This document shows positions 26,880 to 36,352 of a stretch of 64,000 bases of DNA, one piece after another (the first letter of the stretch is position 1; each line of letters starts with the position of its first letter). Both the position numbers and the translations under genes were made by a program. The DNA is from Hallerella sp963597395 (GTDB lineage: Bacteria; Fibrobacterota; Fibrobacteria; Fibrobacterales; Fibrobacteraceae): the NCBI GenBank assembly GCA_963597395.1, contig CAVBPX010000001.1, positions 45,631 to 109,630 of the forward strand, written 5' to 3'. The notes under the pieces were generated by a model, which saw nothing but the letters and a program-made list of their open reading frames with translations, was not told the origin of the DNA and ran no database searches.

Positions 26880-28513
26880 AAAGCGTCCTTTTTTATCTTC
26901 TCGGAGCGGGCCTCTTTCTTTTTGCGGAAGTCTCGGCAAGTCCGTTCTGCGGATCTTCCCAAATCTGGAACCGTATCTCGGACAAAAAGGACGGCCGGGC
27001 CGCGGCGCGGAGCCTCGGATTTGCGACGACGGACTGCGAAGCGGAATCCTACTACGACTCGGCCAAGGTTCAGGAAAAAACAACCGAACATTTCCGAATT
27101 TACTACGTCCTCGAAGGCCCGCACAAAACGTCCGCCGCGTGGATAGATACGCTTGCCCGCGCCCTCGAAAAATCGTGGAACTTTCACATCCAAAAGCACG
27201 GCACCCAAAAGCCTCTTGGCGCAAATCCCACGTGGCACTTTCAAAAAACGGGAGACGAAGCGCTTTATCCGGTTGAAGTTCTCGACATAAGCCTGATGCG
27301 GGACAACGCGGAACTTCTCGGCGGATTTTGCACGGCATGCATGGGAGTCACCTTTCCGCCCGACAATTCAAACCCGAGCGTCACGGAAATCATCATCGAC
27401 AACGATTTTCTCTACCCGGACGAAACAAGCCCTGTCGCACATGCTTCGCCGGAATGCAGCTTTGTCAAATCGTCCATTCCAATTCAAAACAGCTACACAA
27501 AAAGAAACTACGCCGAAGACGATTTTGCGCTGGCCCTTTATACGACCGCCTACCACGAATTTTACCACGCAGTCCAGGCGAGTTACGTCAACATGCTCCT
27601 CTACGATTCCTACTGGTTCGAAGCCTCCGCCACGGCGCTCGAAGAAATAGCCTCGCCCACGGCAAACGACTACTGGATTTCGCTCGCGACATTTTTCTCT
27701 TCGACGGGAATCCCGTTTTACGCCATGCCTTCGGATTACGGAATCGCGGTCTTCGGACTTTACTCGCTAAACGCCTTCAACGAAAAATTCGACACAAGAC
27801 TGTGGGAACGCTTTTCCGCCACCCCGGATTCCGCGTTCGAAACCATCTACGCAAAGGAACTCGAATCCCGAAAGCTCGACCCGGATTCCGCCTTTGACGA
27901 CTTTGCGCAAAGGCTCCTTTTTGCGGGGACGCGGGCCGAAAGCGCCGACACCGCGGTCCGTTTCACCGCCGACTTTTCCGACTGGCCGTTTTCGCCGCGG
28001 ATTCAAAAGGCGACGACAGACGAACTTTCCCTGCAGGCTCCCTCCATCAGCTACCGACGCCTCACAACGGACTCCATCCCGAACCTTTCGAACTTTCGCG
28101 GAAAGGCTTCCGTCGCGCTTTACGGCAAGCATCAAAAAGCCGTTTTCCTTTCGATGGACACGCTTTCGTGGACGGGAATTTTACCGCAAATCGCCGAGGC
28201 GGACTCGGCGGTATTGATTCTTTCGCGCCTCCGCGAAAACGTCCAAAAGGCAAACGCGGAAGACACGCTCCCCATGCGAAGCTACCCGAACCCCTGGCGC
28301 GGCGAAACGCCTCTCTGCTTCGCGAACCTTCCCGAAAAAAAGAACTTTATCGAAATCCGCACGCGGGCAGGAAAGCTCGTCCGCCGCCATCCCTATACGG
28401 GAACGTCCCTTTGCATCGATGCGGACGAACTTTCGGGAAAACTCGCCCCGGGCCTCTATTACTTCCGGGCCGGAAACCGAAACAAAATGAATCCTTTCCT
28501 CGTTATTTACTAG
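26876..28513 (+). CDS. secreted HExxH metalloprotease-like protein with C-terminal sorting-type domain
   Basis: The 545-residue product has a signal peptide (cleavage about residue 22). The zinc motif HEFYH is at residues 227-231, with AVQASY after it and a candidate third ligand Glu in WFEASATALEE about 20 residues on, as in gluzincins and the MXAN_6640-type proteases. The last 80 residues (MRSYPNPWRGE to YYFRAGN) look like a secretion-associated C-terminal beta domain of the T9SS-like type. It would be an extracellular or surface protease. The 3' end overlaps ribD, on the other strand, by 11 bases. Confidence 0.78.
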   Translation: MKSVLFYLLGAGLFLFAEVSASPFCGSSQIWNRISDKKDGRAAARSLGFATTDCEAESYYDSAKVQEKTTEHFRIYYVLEGPHKTSAAWIDTLARALEKSWNFHIQKHGTQKPLGANPTWHFQKTGDEALYPVEVLDISLMRDNAELLGGFCTACMGVTFPPDNSNPSVTEIIIDNDFLYPDETSPVAHASPECSFVKSSIPIQNSYTKRNYAEDDFALALYTTAYHEFYHAVQASYVNMLLYDSYWFEASATALEEIASPTANDYWISLATFFSSTGIPFYAMPSDYGIAVFGLYSLNAFNEKFDTRLWERFSATPDSAFETIYAKELESRKLDPDSAFDDFAQRLLFAGTRAESADTAVRFTADFSDWPFSPRIQKATTDELSLQAPSISYRRLTTDSIPNLSNFRGKASVALYGKHQKAVFLSMDTLSWTGILPQIAEADSAVLILSRLRENVQKANAEDTLPMRSYPNPWRGETPLCFANLPEKKNFIEIRTRAGKLVRRHPYTGTSLCIDADELSGKLAPGLYYFRAGNRNKMNPFLVIY

Positions 28514-29546
28514 AGTCGAGATCCGCGTTTTTCGCACCGAGCAGCGTGTCGCCGTCAAAAGTTCCGCGCACTTCCGTCACGGGCTCTAAACCAGTCCGCC
28601 ACGAAAGCCCTGCGCCCGACTTTTTTTCGGAATGCAGCACGTAAAAACGGTTCCACAGCCCGGTCCGCAAAATGTTTTGAGCGAGCGTCCTTCCCGGTTC
28701 GACGACAAGACGGTGCACGCCCATTCTCGAAAATTCGTCCAGCACAAACTTCCAGTTTTCGGCAAAGTCCGCGGAAGGGAGCCTTCGGACGTCCGCACAT
28801 CCGGAAATATCCCCTTGGGAAGAAAGGCTATAGACGAGCGTTTTTTCGGCGGGAGATTCAAACAGGCGAAGCGTTTTCGAAAGCGGACGTTTTCCGCAAA
28901 AAACGGCCCGGTGCGGACTGTTTCCGGAAACCCCGCGCACGGTCAAATGCGGATTGTCCGCGGACGCGGTGCCGCCGCCGACGAGAATGTATTCCGCACT
29001 CCGCCGCCATTTGGCGGTCCAGAGATCCGCTTCGCTTCCCGTTATCCGAAAAGGCTTTTTATCCGACGAAGCGATGAAACAGTCCGCGGTCTCCGCGATT
29101 TTGCACTCCACAAAGGTCCGCCCGGTTTGCACAAAGTAATCGTAGGCTTCATAAAAAAGCGAGAACTCCGCGGAAGGCGGAAAATATTTGGAGCATATTC
29201 CAGCCTCGGCCAGCACCTGTTCGCTTTTTCCGAAAACAAGAGGGTTCGGGTCGCGATGCGCAAAAAAGACCTTTTCGATGCCCGCATCGATAATCGCCTT
29301 GGTGCACGGCGGAGTCCGGCCGTAATGACAGCACGGTTCGAGAGTCACGTACAAAGTAGCGCCCCGAGCCCTATCCCCCGCATCGCGGAGCGCCATCACT
29401 TCGGCATGGGGACCGTGCACGACCTGCGTCCGGCCGCGCCCCACAATCTCACCGTCCTTGACCACAACGGCTCCGACTGCCGGATTCGGATAGGAAACCC
29501 CGACGGCCAAAAGAGCTTCTTCAAACGCCTGTTCAATGTAGTTCAT
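28503..29546 (-). CDS. ribD: bifunctional riboflavin deaminase-reductase RibD
   Basis: It catalyses the second and third steps of riboflavin synthesis: deamination of the pyrimidine intermediate and reduction of its ribose. The N-terminal zinc deaminase shows HAEVMAL (His and catalytic Glu) and PCCHYGRTPPC. The reductase domain (about 145-347) has AKWRRSAEYILVGGGTASADNP. The length (347) fits. The start overlaps the stop of the PAS gene by 14 bases. Confidence 0.93.
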   Translation of the reverse strand: MNYIEQAFEEALLAVGVSYPNPAVGAVVVKDGEIVGRGRTQVVHGPHAEVMALRDAGDRARGATLYVTLEPCCHYGRTPPCTKAIIDAGIEKVFFAHRDPNPLVFGKSEQVLAEAGICSKYFPPSAEFSLFYEAYDYFVQTGRTFVECKIAETADCFIASSDKKPFRITGSEADLWTAKWRRSAEYILVGGGTASADNPHLTVRGVSGNSPHRAVFCGKRPLSKTLRLFESPAEKTLVYSLSSQGDISGCADVRRLPSADFAENWKFVLDEFSRMGVHRLVVEPGRTLAQNILRTGLWNRFYVLHSEKKSGAGLSWRTGLEPVTEVRGTFDGDTLLGAKNADLDSSK

Positions 29547-30375
29547 CGTTTATCGCAAGACGGCTCACCCCGTAGAGCATAAAGCCGCCCACCTCGTTCT
29601 TTTCCAACGTACTCCGCGTAATAAAGCGGACGACGCTTCCGTCCCGGTTCTTGACATGAACGGCAAAGCTTTGCGGCTTGTCTTGCTTATCGCCGCTTTT
29701 CAAAAGGGCCTTGATCCGGTCGTTCAAAATTTTGCGGAATTCAACGAGGTCTTCCTTCAAAAAATAGTCCTCGTTCGAAGAAATGGGCCCCGCCTTGTGA
29801 TCGTCCACCCCGAAACGTTCCCGAGTGACATCGGTCATCAGATTGAGACGTCGCGTGGCACAGTCCAAAGTCCAGATGATGCTGAACGAATTGTCGAGCA
29901 TAATGGACAATTCATGTTTTGTCCTGGAAAGTTCTTCGCTAATCCGAATGCGTTCATTGATAGAATAGTAAGAAAAGAAGACAAGGTTTTCGCTTAGGAA
30001 AAAGCCGTAGGATTCATACCACTGCCAGCCGTAGCGGGCATTCCGCAAGCGGAGACGGACCCGTTCAAAAACCTTGGCCTTGGGCTGTTCTTTCAAAGCG
30101 GATTCAAATGCCTTCAAGTCGTCGGGGTCGATGAACTCGCGCGGATCGTGTTCCAAAAGGGTTTCCTGCGAAAGCCCGACCACATCGATAAGCGCGGCCG
30201 AAGCAATCGGGACGCGCTTTGTCGAGAGATCCACAATGGACCACAGCATATTCGTATTCCGATAGATTGTATCGGCCATCCGAAGCTTGTGTTTCAGCCG
30301 CGCATTCTGAGCGGCACACAGGATGAGAAGAACCAGCAGGGCAAATAAGACAACCAACACCATAACCATGCCCAT
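29533..30375 (-). CDS. membrane-anchored PAS-like sensor without output domain
   Basis: The 280-residue product has a single N-terminal membrane helix (VMVLVVLFALLVLLILCA), a short coiled-coil linker, and two PAS-like regions (about 35-150 and 155-275; WYESYGFFLSENLVFFSYYS and FAVHVKNRDGSVVRFITRS). I see no histidine kinase, GGDEF or transporter output domain, so it is either a partner-dependent sensor or a truncated receptor. It may be co-transcribed with ribD. TATATTAT just before the ATG is a weak promoter candidate. Confidence 0.7.
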   Translation of the reverse strand: MGMVMVLVVLFALLVLLILCAAQNARLKHKLRMADTIYRNTNMLWSIVDLSTKRVPIASAALIDVVGLSQETLLEHDPREFIDPDDLKAFESALKEQPKAKVFERVRLRLRNARYGWQWYESYGFFLSENLVFFSYYSINERIRISEELSRTKHELSIMLDNSFSIIWTLDCATRRLNLMTDVTRERFGVDDHKAGPISSNEDYFLKEDLVEFRKILNDRIKALLKSGDKQDKPQSFAVHVKNRDGSVVRFITRSTLEKNEVGGFMLYGVSRLAINDELH

Positions 30376-30443
30376 AATATAACAAAATGAGGCGCGGTAA
30401 AGTATTTTTTCTTTACATGTTTTTCAAATTTTACTTTTCAGGG

Positions 30444-31193
30444 TCATTTTTTTGCGGAAAACGGCGAAAAGAAGAGCCCATAGGCCCGAGAATCCATATA
30501 ATTCCCGTCGCGGTGCATCCCAAACGAAGCGCCACATTTTTGCAAGTTTATGACGATTCCCGCTCCGACCTTTGGACCGGGATAGGCAAAGCTTCCCTCG
30601 AAGGCCAGGGCGCCCAGCCGAATTTTTTCGCCGAACACAAAAAGAAAGCCGACCGGTTCACGATAAACAAGAGCGGCCTCGCTCAAAAACCTCCCGAAAA
30701 TTTCAAAGGAAACATTTCCGGCAAAAGTCGCCCGCTCGAAATCCGACGGGACGCTCACAAAGGCCCCTGCCGAAAGCCCCTTTTCGCCGTACACGGAAAG
30801 GCCCACGCGTCCGACAGCCCGCCACCACGAAAAGTCTCCGGGCACAAATTGCACATCGACGTTTCCGCCCGCGCCGAGCGAGAGTTTTCCAAAGGAAAGG
30901 GCTGCTTCCACGCCAAAGTTCTCGCTCCGGTAAAGGGAATCCAAAAAGGAGCTCGCAAAGGAAGCCCCGATGCGGTAGCGGGAGCTTCCCCACTCGGAAA
31001 AGAATCCGAACGCCTCGTAATCGACGCCTTCCATCGGATGCGTCCAGACAAGGCCCAGCCGAAGTCCGGAGAGCCTCGACGCCGGATTTTCGCCGAAAGC
31101 GTCAAAGAATCCCGGGTCCTCGGGATGCGGAATCCGCACGTCGGAAAGCGCCGCGGTCCAAAGGCACAGTAAGAACAGAAAAATTTTGGGCAT
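30444..31193 (-). CDS. secreted beta-barrel-like protein of unknown function
   Basis: The 249-residue product has a signal peptide (cut after about ALS, residue 17) and then alternating hydrophobic/aromatic strands with Gly, as in outer-membrane barrels (VGRVGLSVYGEKGLSAGAFV, ALAFEGSFAYPGPKVGAGIV). The last residues are FSPFSAKK, not the usual terminal Phe. It may be an outer-membrane protein. It follows the lamin-tail protein with a six-base gap, so the two are co-transcribed. Family not recognised. Confidence 0.7.
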   Translation of the reverse strand: MPKIFLFLLCLWTAALSDVRIPHPEDPGFFDAFGENPASRLSGLRLGLVWTHPMEGVDYEAFGFFSEWGSSRYRIGASFASSFLDSLYRSENFGVEAALSFGKLSLGAGGNVDVQFVPGDFSWWRAVGRVGLSVYGEKGLSAGAFVSVPSDFERATFAGNVSFEIFGRFLSEAALVYREPVGFLFVFGEKIRLGALAFEGSFAYPGPKVGAGIVINLQKCGASFGMHRDGNYMDSRAYGLFFSPFSAKK

Positions 31194-31199
31194 GATTCC

Positions 31200-32645
31200 T
31201 CACGGGCGAAGAATAACGCCGACGCGTTTTTCGTGATTTTCGGCCGAAAAGCGCAAGAAGTTCGGGCCGGGAAAGCCCTTTTCGAGGAGCGGCACCCGAA
31301 TCCAGACGTTTCCGCCCGCATCAGCCTCGAGCGTCTTTTTCCACAGAAGATCCCCGCGGCCCGAGATGAGTTCCACAAGGACATTCTTTTCGCTCCGGAC
31401 GGAAACCATCAGCGGATTTGCGCGGTTCCTTTTGGAAAAAATCCGGGCATTCCATTTGACAGCAAAAGGAATTTCCCCGTCCGCCGTTTTTTCAAGGCTT
31501 CCGGGCGTCTGAAACCCGGGGCTGTTTTCCTTGCGGCCCGTCGCAGTCGAAAATCCGGAAGGGCAGTCCGGCTGAATTTTTTCGAGCTTTCCCCAAAAGA
31601 CGGAATCCGCACGGACCGTTCCGTAACACAGGTAGAGCGAATCGGCCGCATTTTTCAGATAGCCGAAATTCACCGGAATAATTTGTACGTCATCGGTTCC
31701 GACAAAGCTCCGCATGGCGGCCGTATCCTTTACGAGAATTGCGCTTTCGCGGCTTTTGAGGGTCACATCCGGAATCTCCGTCCGTTTCGTTACGCATAAA
31801 TTCATTTTTCCGAGCGAAACTTCGCGAAGCCCGCCATTGTAAATTTCCATCCATTCCGGGACGCCTTCCTCCGGGCAGGGATGCACTTCCGTAAAGCGAA
31901 CGGGAAAGCCTCCGGGGCGAAAGACGAGAGTGTCGAGCGAGTCGTTTCCGAAAACATCGTCCGCACTCCACGCGGCGGAAATTTCAAGGGCCTTTGCGTC
32001 AAGGCGCACATCGAAACGGGTGCGAACGTTTTTTCGAAGCGTTTCTTCCCACGCGGTTTCCCGAAAGGAATCAATGGCACGGAACCTGAAAGCGACCCGG
32101 GCGGAGTCGCACCCGGAAAGCGTCCATTCCCCAGTCCATCGAGAAGCCTCGTAGCGGAGCGTGTCGATTTCAAGACGGCAATCGTTTACGCCCGTTTCGA
32201 ACTTTGCATCCGGAAGTCCCGGAGTCGGGGAGGAAAGTGTCCAGGCGCAAAAAGCGGTATCGGTCCGCACCAGGGAACGCCCGGGCTTCGGAACGGGGAG
32301 ACGCGCCGTATCGATGCACGCGCCGCTCGAAAGCGTCCACAGGTCCTCGCGGGAATTGGCGAGAGCGGCGCCTTCGAGCATGCCGCAAAAAAGCCTTGAC
32401 GTATGCGGGCAAAGGGTCGTGTCGCGGATAAGGAGAATCCGGTTTGCAAAATCCGGAATCTTTCCGGAAAAAACTTTTTTCTGCTCATGAAAAACGGAAA
32501 CGGTGTCGTGCCACGCCTCGTGCGGCAAGCGAATTTCGACAAATTCCCCGCGGGAATCCTCGACTTCCGACGGATCGGGCAAAATTTCGACAAACCGTGG
32601 ACACGTTCCCAAGGCAAGGCCAAAGGCCAAGGAAATAAAATGCAT
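31200..32645 (-). CDS. secreted protein with lamin-tail-like domains
   Basis: The 481-residue product has a short signal peptide (MHFISLAFGLALG). The N-terminal region FVEILPDPSEVEDSRGEFVEI and a second one, VRFTEVHPCPEEGVPEWMEI, are lamin-tail (LTD) patterns: immunoglobulin-like domains common in secreted bacterial proteins, sometimes with nucleases. A C-terminal beta domain (LMVSVRSEKNVLVELISG) resembles sorting domains. No nuclease motif is seen. It likely acts on the cell surface or outside; function unknown. The next gene follows closely. Confidence 0.75.
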   Translation of the reverse strand: MHFISLAFGLALGTCPRFVEILPDPSEVEDSRGEFVEIRLPHEAWHDTVSVFHEQKKVFSGKIPDFANRILLIRDTTLCPHTSRLFCGMLEGAALANSREDLWTLSSGACIDTARLPVPKPGRSLVRTDTAFCAWTLSSPTPGLPDAKFETGVNDCRLEIDTLRYEASRWTGEWTLSGCDSARVAFRFRAIDSFRETAWEETLRKNVRTRFDVRLDAKALEISAAWSADDVFGNDSLDTLVFRPGGFPVRFTEVHPCPEEGVPEWMEIYNGGLREVSLGKMNLCVTKRTEIPDVTLKSRESAILVKDTAAMRSFVGTDDVQIIPVNFGYLKNAADSLYLCYGTVRADSVFWGKLEKIQPDCPSGFSTATGRKENSPGFQTPGSLEKTADGEIPFAVKWNARIFSKRNRANPLMVSVRSEKNVLVELISGRGDLLWKKTLEADAGGNVWIRVPLLEKGFPGPNFLRFSAENHEKRVGVILRP

Positions 32646-32667
32646 GAATGTTCAGGCGCAAATTCGA

Positions 32668-33588
32668 CTATTGAATTGCGTATTCTCCAGGGAGAATATA
32701 GCGAAGCGGGTTTTCCGCCCGGGAATTGAGCCAAACCTCATAGTGCAGATGAGGTCCGGCCGAAAGCCCGGTGTTGCCCATATAGCCCAACAGCTGATAG
32801 CGCTTGATAAGTTGGCCCTGCTTGACGGAGATGGACTGCATGTGCCCATACTTTGTCACAAAGCCGTTTCCGTGATCGAGCGCCACGTAATTTCCAAAGG
32901 ATTCGCTCCGACGCGCAATGGTGACGACGCCGTCCGCGGTCGCATAAATGGGAGTCCAGCGGCTGTTCGAAATATCGACGCCGTTGTGCATCCGTCCGAT
33001 TTCGCCCGTGACGGGATGATTTCTGCGGCCAAACGCCGAGGCATAGCGGCCCGTTGTCGGGGAGATGGAAGGGATGTGCCGCCAGTTGGAATACTGCTGA
33101 CCGGCAAAGTTCGCAATTTCGCGGAAGTTCCGTTCGTTTTCGAGAGCCTTGGCGCGGAACTGTTCCGCTTTGGTTTCTAGCGAAATCGACTTGTCGAGAA
33201 CGGGCTGCGAGAGCCTTGCAAGACGCCGTTCCGGGCTCTCCGGTCCGCCGATGGACATTTCGCGGCTTCCGCGGTCCGCCGGTGAAAGTCCGAACTTGTA
33301 ATGGAGAAGATCCTCGCCCGCAAAGCGAGCCTCCATGACGCGGTTCAGGGAATCGAGCCGCGAAGCTTCACGGTCGAGCCTCTTCGAAAGCGAAAGGCGG
33401 TTCCCTATCATCCGGTCCTTGAGAAAGTCGTAAGAGAAGTGGACGCCCCCCGTCACGAGGAGAAGCGCAATGCCCACGCACACAAGAGCCTTCCCCGCGG
33501 CGAGCACGCGCCTTGAAAATTCGGGCAGCCGAATCGAATACGACCGGGACGAACCTTCAATGTGGAAAGACAGCTTGAAAAACTTCAT
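32668..33588 (-). CDS. M23-family (LytM) peptidoglycan endopeptidase, membrane-anchored
   Basis: The 306-residue product has one transmembrane helix (residues about 32-52) and a coiled-coil region (about 60-160). The C-terminal M23 domain carries zinc ligands in MHNGVDIS (HxxxD) and GPHLHYEVW (HxH). These enzymes cut cross-bridge peptides in the periplasm or act as activators of amidases when degenerate; here the ligands look intact. The gene lies in an envelope cluster with secreted proteins on both sides. Confidence 0.88.
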   Translation of the reverse strand: MKFFKLSFHIEGSSRSYSIRLPEFSRRVLAAGKALVCVGIALLLVTGGVHFSYDFLKDRMIGNRLSLSKRLDREASRLDSLNRVMEARFAGEDLLHYKFGLSPADRGSREMSIGGPESPERRLARLSQPVLDKSISLETKAEQFRAKALENERNFREIANFAGQQYSNWRHIPSISPTTGRYASAFGRRNHPVTGEIGRMHNGVDISNSRWTPIYATADGVVTIARRSESFGNYVALDHGNGFVTKYGHMQSISVKQGQLIKRYQLLGYMGNTGLSAGPHLHYEVWLNSRAENPLRYILPGEYAIQ

Positions 33589-33600
33589 GGTGAAGGCAAT

Positions 33601-35097
33601 TTAATAAAAAATCCGATAGACAACGAGCGTCTTCCCGTATTCGTAGCAGACGACGAGGAGCGGCGTTCCCGGAAGCGGGCTGTTTTCCGCCGAAATAAAG
33701 AGGACGCCTTCGGGCCCGCGATCTTCTTTTTTTGCAAAATATCCCGCCATTTGCGGTTTTTCGGGATTTTTCAGGCTGAAAACGGCAATTCCGCCGGACC
33801 TTTCGACCCCGACAAAGGCAAAGTTTTCTTTTCCGACGCTTCCGACCGTGACGTTTTCCGGCTCCGGACCCTTCTTTTTGCTGCGGGCATCCGCTTTCAC
33901 CTTTTCCTTTTTGGAATTCCGGTTGAAAAGTTCCGGATATTTCTCGGCGGAAATTTTCTCGATGGCGCTTCCGCTGTTCCAGATGCGCTTTCCGGTGTTT
34001 CCGTCGAAGAGGCTCATGCTCCGCCCGCCGAACGTGTTGAGGTAAGCGCAGGGCTCCTTGCCGTCGCACGGATTTTCGGCATCGATCGGAAGCTCGCCCA
34101 GACTTTTGACTAGCTCCTTGGTAAAGACCTCTTTCGAAAGCCGATTTGCCTTCCAGAGCCTTGCCGCGGTCGTCTCGTCCGTGTAGGTGGAAAGCTCGCG
34201 GCTTTCGCCTTCGTCGGCCGTTGCAAAATAAAGCTTTCCGCCATGCGCAAAGGCGGCGATGCCGTCGGGTTCGAGGAGTCCGCGAACCGGAGCGTTTTCG
34301 AGCGAAATGCGCTGGTCGGTCCGATAGTCGAACTCGTTTCCGGGGAGAGAATGATCGACCGCGCCAAGTCCAAAGACCTCGACAATTTTCTTTTTTTCGA
34401 TGTCGATTTTTGCGACCGCATTGTTTTCCTGGAGTGTCGCAAAGGCGAGCTTTCCGTCGGGCGAAAAGGCGATGTATTCGGGTTCGATGTTTTGCAAGTA
34501 GCTTCCGGGGCCAAAGAGCCTTACCCCCGCGGACGCAAGAGCAAGGCTATCAAAGGCGTCAAAGGTCAAAATGTGCGAAGTGGCCGAGGAAATCCCGTTC
34601 GAAAGATCCACAAGTCCGATGCTTCCCGCCGGGTCCTCCCACGTATCCTCATCGACTTCTCCTTCGCATGCGACGAGAAGGCTCTTTCCATCCGGCGAAA
34701 AGGCGACCATATCGGGGCCAACTCCGGTCGAAAGGCTCCGGAGCTTTACCAGGGAGCGGTTTTCCAGACGAAAGAAGTGGACAAACCCGGGCCTTGAACG
34801 GTTGGCGTTCACCTCCACGGCAGCGACGAGATTTCCGAAGGACGAAACGCTCGGAACGTCTTCCGCAAAGCGGACCGTATCGACGATTTGAGGCTTGGAA
34901 GGGTCCGCGAGGGAAACCAGGTAAACCTCTTCATCGCCCGAGGCGACCACGAGCATTTTTTCGTCCGCGACATACGTCGAAATTTCCGCGCCTTCGAGAC
35001 CGTTCCGCTCGGAAATGCGTCCCAGTTCCTTGAGCTGAATCGCCATGGCCGCATGAAAGATTCCGAAAAAAAGAATTGCAAAGGAAATTTTATTCAT
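33601..35097 (-). CDS. choice-of-anchor I family secreted protein (beta-propeller-like)
   Basis: The start is ATG 35097, giving a signal peptide (MNKISFAILFFGIFHAAMA); the longer open frame has no signal. The 498-residue product contains repeated propeller blades, e.g. GVGPDMVAFSPDGKSLLVAC, IEPEYIAFSPDGKLAFATLQ and EPENVTVGSVGKENFAFVGV. This pattern is typical of the choice-of-anchor I (mesenchyme-like) family, found with surface or esterase proteins. Its role is unknown; it may bind ions or organics at the surface. The C-terminus is short and has no clear anchor. It follows a small membrane protein with a one-base gap. Confidence 0.8.
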   Translation of the reverse strand: MNKISFAILFFGIFHAAMAIQLKELGRISERNGLEGAEISTYVADEKMLVVASGDEEVYLVSLADPSKPQIVDTVRFAEDVPSVSSFGNLVAAVEVNANRSRPGFVHFFRLENRSLVKLRSLSTGVGPDMVAFSPDGKSLLVACEGEVDEDTWEDPAGSIGLVDLSNGISSATSHILTFDAFDSLALASAGVRLFGPGSYLQNIEPEYIAFSPDGKLAFATLQENNAVAKIDIEKKKIVEVFGLGAVDHSLPGNEFDYRTDQRISLENAPVRGLLEPDGIAAFAHGGKLYFATADEGESRELSTYTDETTAARLWKANRLSKEVFTKELVKSLGELPIDAENPCDGKEPCAYLNTFGGRSMSLFDGNTGKRIWNSGSAIEKISAEKYPELFNRNSKKEKVKADARSKKKGPEPENVTVGSVGKENFAFVGVERSGGIAVFSLKNPEKPQMAGYFAKKEDRGPEGVLFISAENSPLPGTPLLVVCYEYGKTLVVYRIFY

Positions 35098-35098
35098 A

Positions 35099-35416
35099 TT
35101 AGAATACCAGCCATCCGAGCAAGAATCCGAGAAGCGCCCCGCCGACAAAGGCTCCGGCCGTCGAAGCCATTTCCATCGATCGGTCGCGATTAGCATTCCG
35201 GTCCATTTGCGCGCCGACGGCAATCGTCAGCGCCTGTTTGCACTTGGCGTAATCGGCGGAAAGAATGGAATCAGACGGACATGTTTCCATAGGAGCGAGA
35301 GAAACCGCCTGAACGGATTCGGCGGAAACGGAATCCGCAGAGACTTCCATCACGGAAGGCTCTTCGGCAAGGGCCGCCATCGAAAGGAAGAGAAGCAAAA
35401 AGACAAATTTTTTCAT
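35099..35416 (-). CDS. small secreted protein with C-terminal Gly-zipper membrane helix
   Basis: The 105-residue product has a signal peptide (MKKFVFLLLFLSMAALA), a short Ser/Val-rich middle and a terminal helix rich in Gly (GAFVGGALLGFLLGWLVF), resembling glycine-zipper proteins. TAATTTTG, a perfect TAnnTTTG motif, ends four bases before the ATG. It is divergent from the CDF gene and co-oriented with the choice-of-anchor I gene. Function unknown. Confidence 0.75.
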   Translation of the reverse strand: MKKFVFLLLFLSMAALAEEPSVMEVSADSVSAESVQAVSLAPMETCPSDSILSADYAKCKQALTIAVGAQMDRNANRDRSMEMASTAGAFVGGALLGFLLGWLVF

Positions 35417-35420
35417 TTTT

Positions 35421-35438
35421 CAAAATTAACTAGATTTG
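35421..35438. promoter_or_regulatory. back-to-back TAnnTTTG motifs between divergent genes
   Basis: On the plus strand TAGATTTG (35431-35438) ends eight bases before the CDF ATG. On the minus strand TAATTTTG (35428-35421) ends four bases before the small-protein ATG. Only 30 bp separate the two start codons, so both transcripts should have almost no 5' leader. Confidence 0.6.
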
Positions 35439-35446
35439 AAAATCCT

Positions 35447-36352
35447 ATGGAAGAAGATCGCGTCAAAATAGCGCAAAGAGTCACCTGGAACGGCTTTTTC
35501 GTCAATCTGGTACTCACAATCGGAAAACTGATAGCCGGAATTGTCGGAAGTTCCTCCGCGATGATTGCGGACGGCATCCATTCCCTTTCGGATTTTGCGA
35601 CCGATGCGGTCGTCCTCGTCTTTGTAAAAATTTCGGGCGAGGAGCGCGACAAAAATCATCCCTACGGGCACGGAAAGTTCGAGACGATGGCCTCCATGCT
35701 CATTAGCCTTGCGCTTCTCGCGGTCGCCGTCGGCATTTTTGTAAACAGCGTCCAAAAGATTGCGGCAAGCGTCCGGGGAGAATCTCCCGAGGTTCCGGGA
35801 TTTATCGCCCTTGTCGCGGCTATTGTCTGCATTGCCGTCAAGGAGCTGCTCTACCGCTACACGGCCCGCGCGGGGCACCGCATAAGCAGCCCGGCGCTCA
35901 TCGCAAACGCCTGGCATCACCGCTCGGACGCCTTTTCGAGCATCGGGACTCTCCTCGGAATCGGAGGCGCCTTTTTCCTCGGCGGAAAATTCACCATCCT
36001 CGACCCGATAGCCGCCGTCGTCGTGAGCCTCTTCATCATCAAGGTCGCCTTCCAGATTGGATTTCCCACCGTCCAGGAACTTCTCGAAGCTTCCCTTCCG
36101 CCCGAAACGGAAAAGGAAATTTGCGACATCATCCGAAACACCGACAAGGTCCGCTGGCTGCACCACCTGCAGACCCGAAGAATCGGAAGCAGCTGCGCCA
36201 TTGACGTTCACATCAAACTCGACCGGAACATTTCCCTCGTCGAAGCGCACGATGTCGCAACCGAAATCGAAAAGAGGCTTCGCGCCAAATACGGGAAGAA
36301 CACACAAATTAACGTTCACATGGAGCCTCTTTCGGAGGATGGAAATGTCTAA
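35447..36352 (+). CDS. cation diffusion facilitator (CDF) metal transporter
   Basis: The 301-residue product has six membrane helices and the CDF metal sites: MIADGIHSLSDFATDA in TM2 (Asp ligand DxxxD), HPYGHGKFE in the loop, and HHRSDAFSS in TM5 (HxxxD). The cytoplasmic C-terminal domain (about 215-300) ends INVHMEPLS. It exports divalent metals such as Zn or Mn in exchange for protons. I start at ATG 35447, where the membrane core begins, not at a longer upstream frame. Confidence 0.92.
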   Translation: MEEDRVKIAQRVTWNGFFVNLVLTIGKLIAGIVGSSSAMIADGIHSLSDFATDAVVLVFVKISGEERDKNHPYGHGKFETMASMLISLALLAVAVGIFVNSVQKIAASVRGESPEVPGFIALVAAIVCIAVKELLYRYTARAGHRISSPALIANAWHHRSDAFSSIGTLLGIGGAFFLGGKFTILDPIAAVVVSLFIIKVAFQIGFPTVQELLEASLPPETEKEICDIIRNTDKVRWLHHLQTRRIGSSCAIDVHIKLDRNISLVEAHDVATEIEKRLRAKYGKNTQINVHMEPLSEDGNV

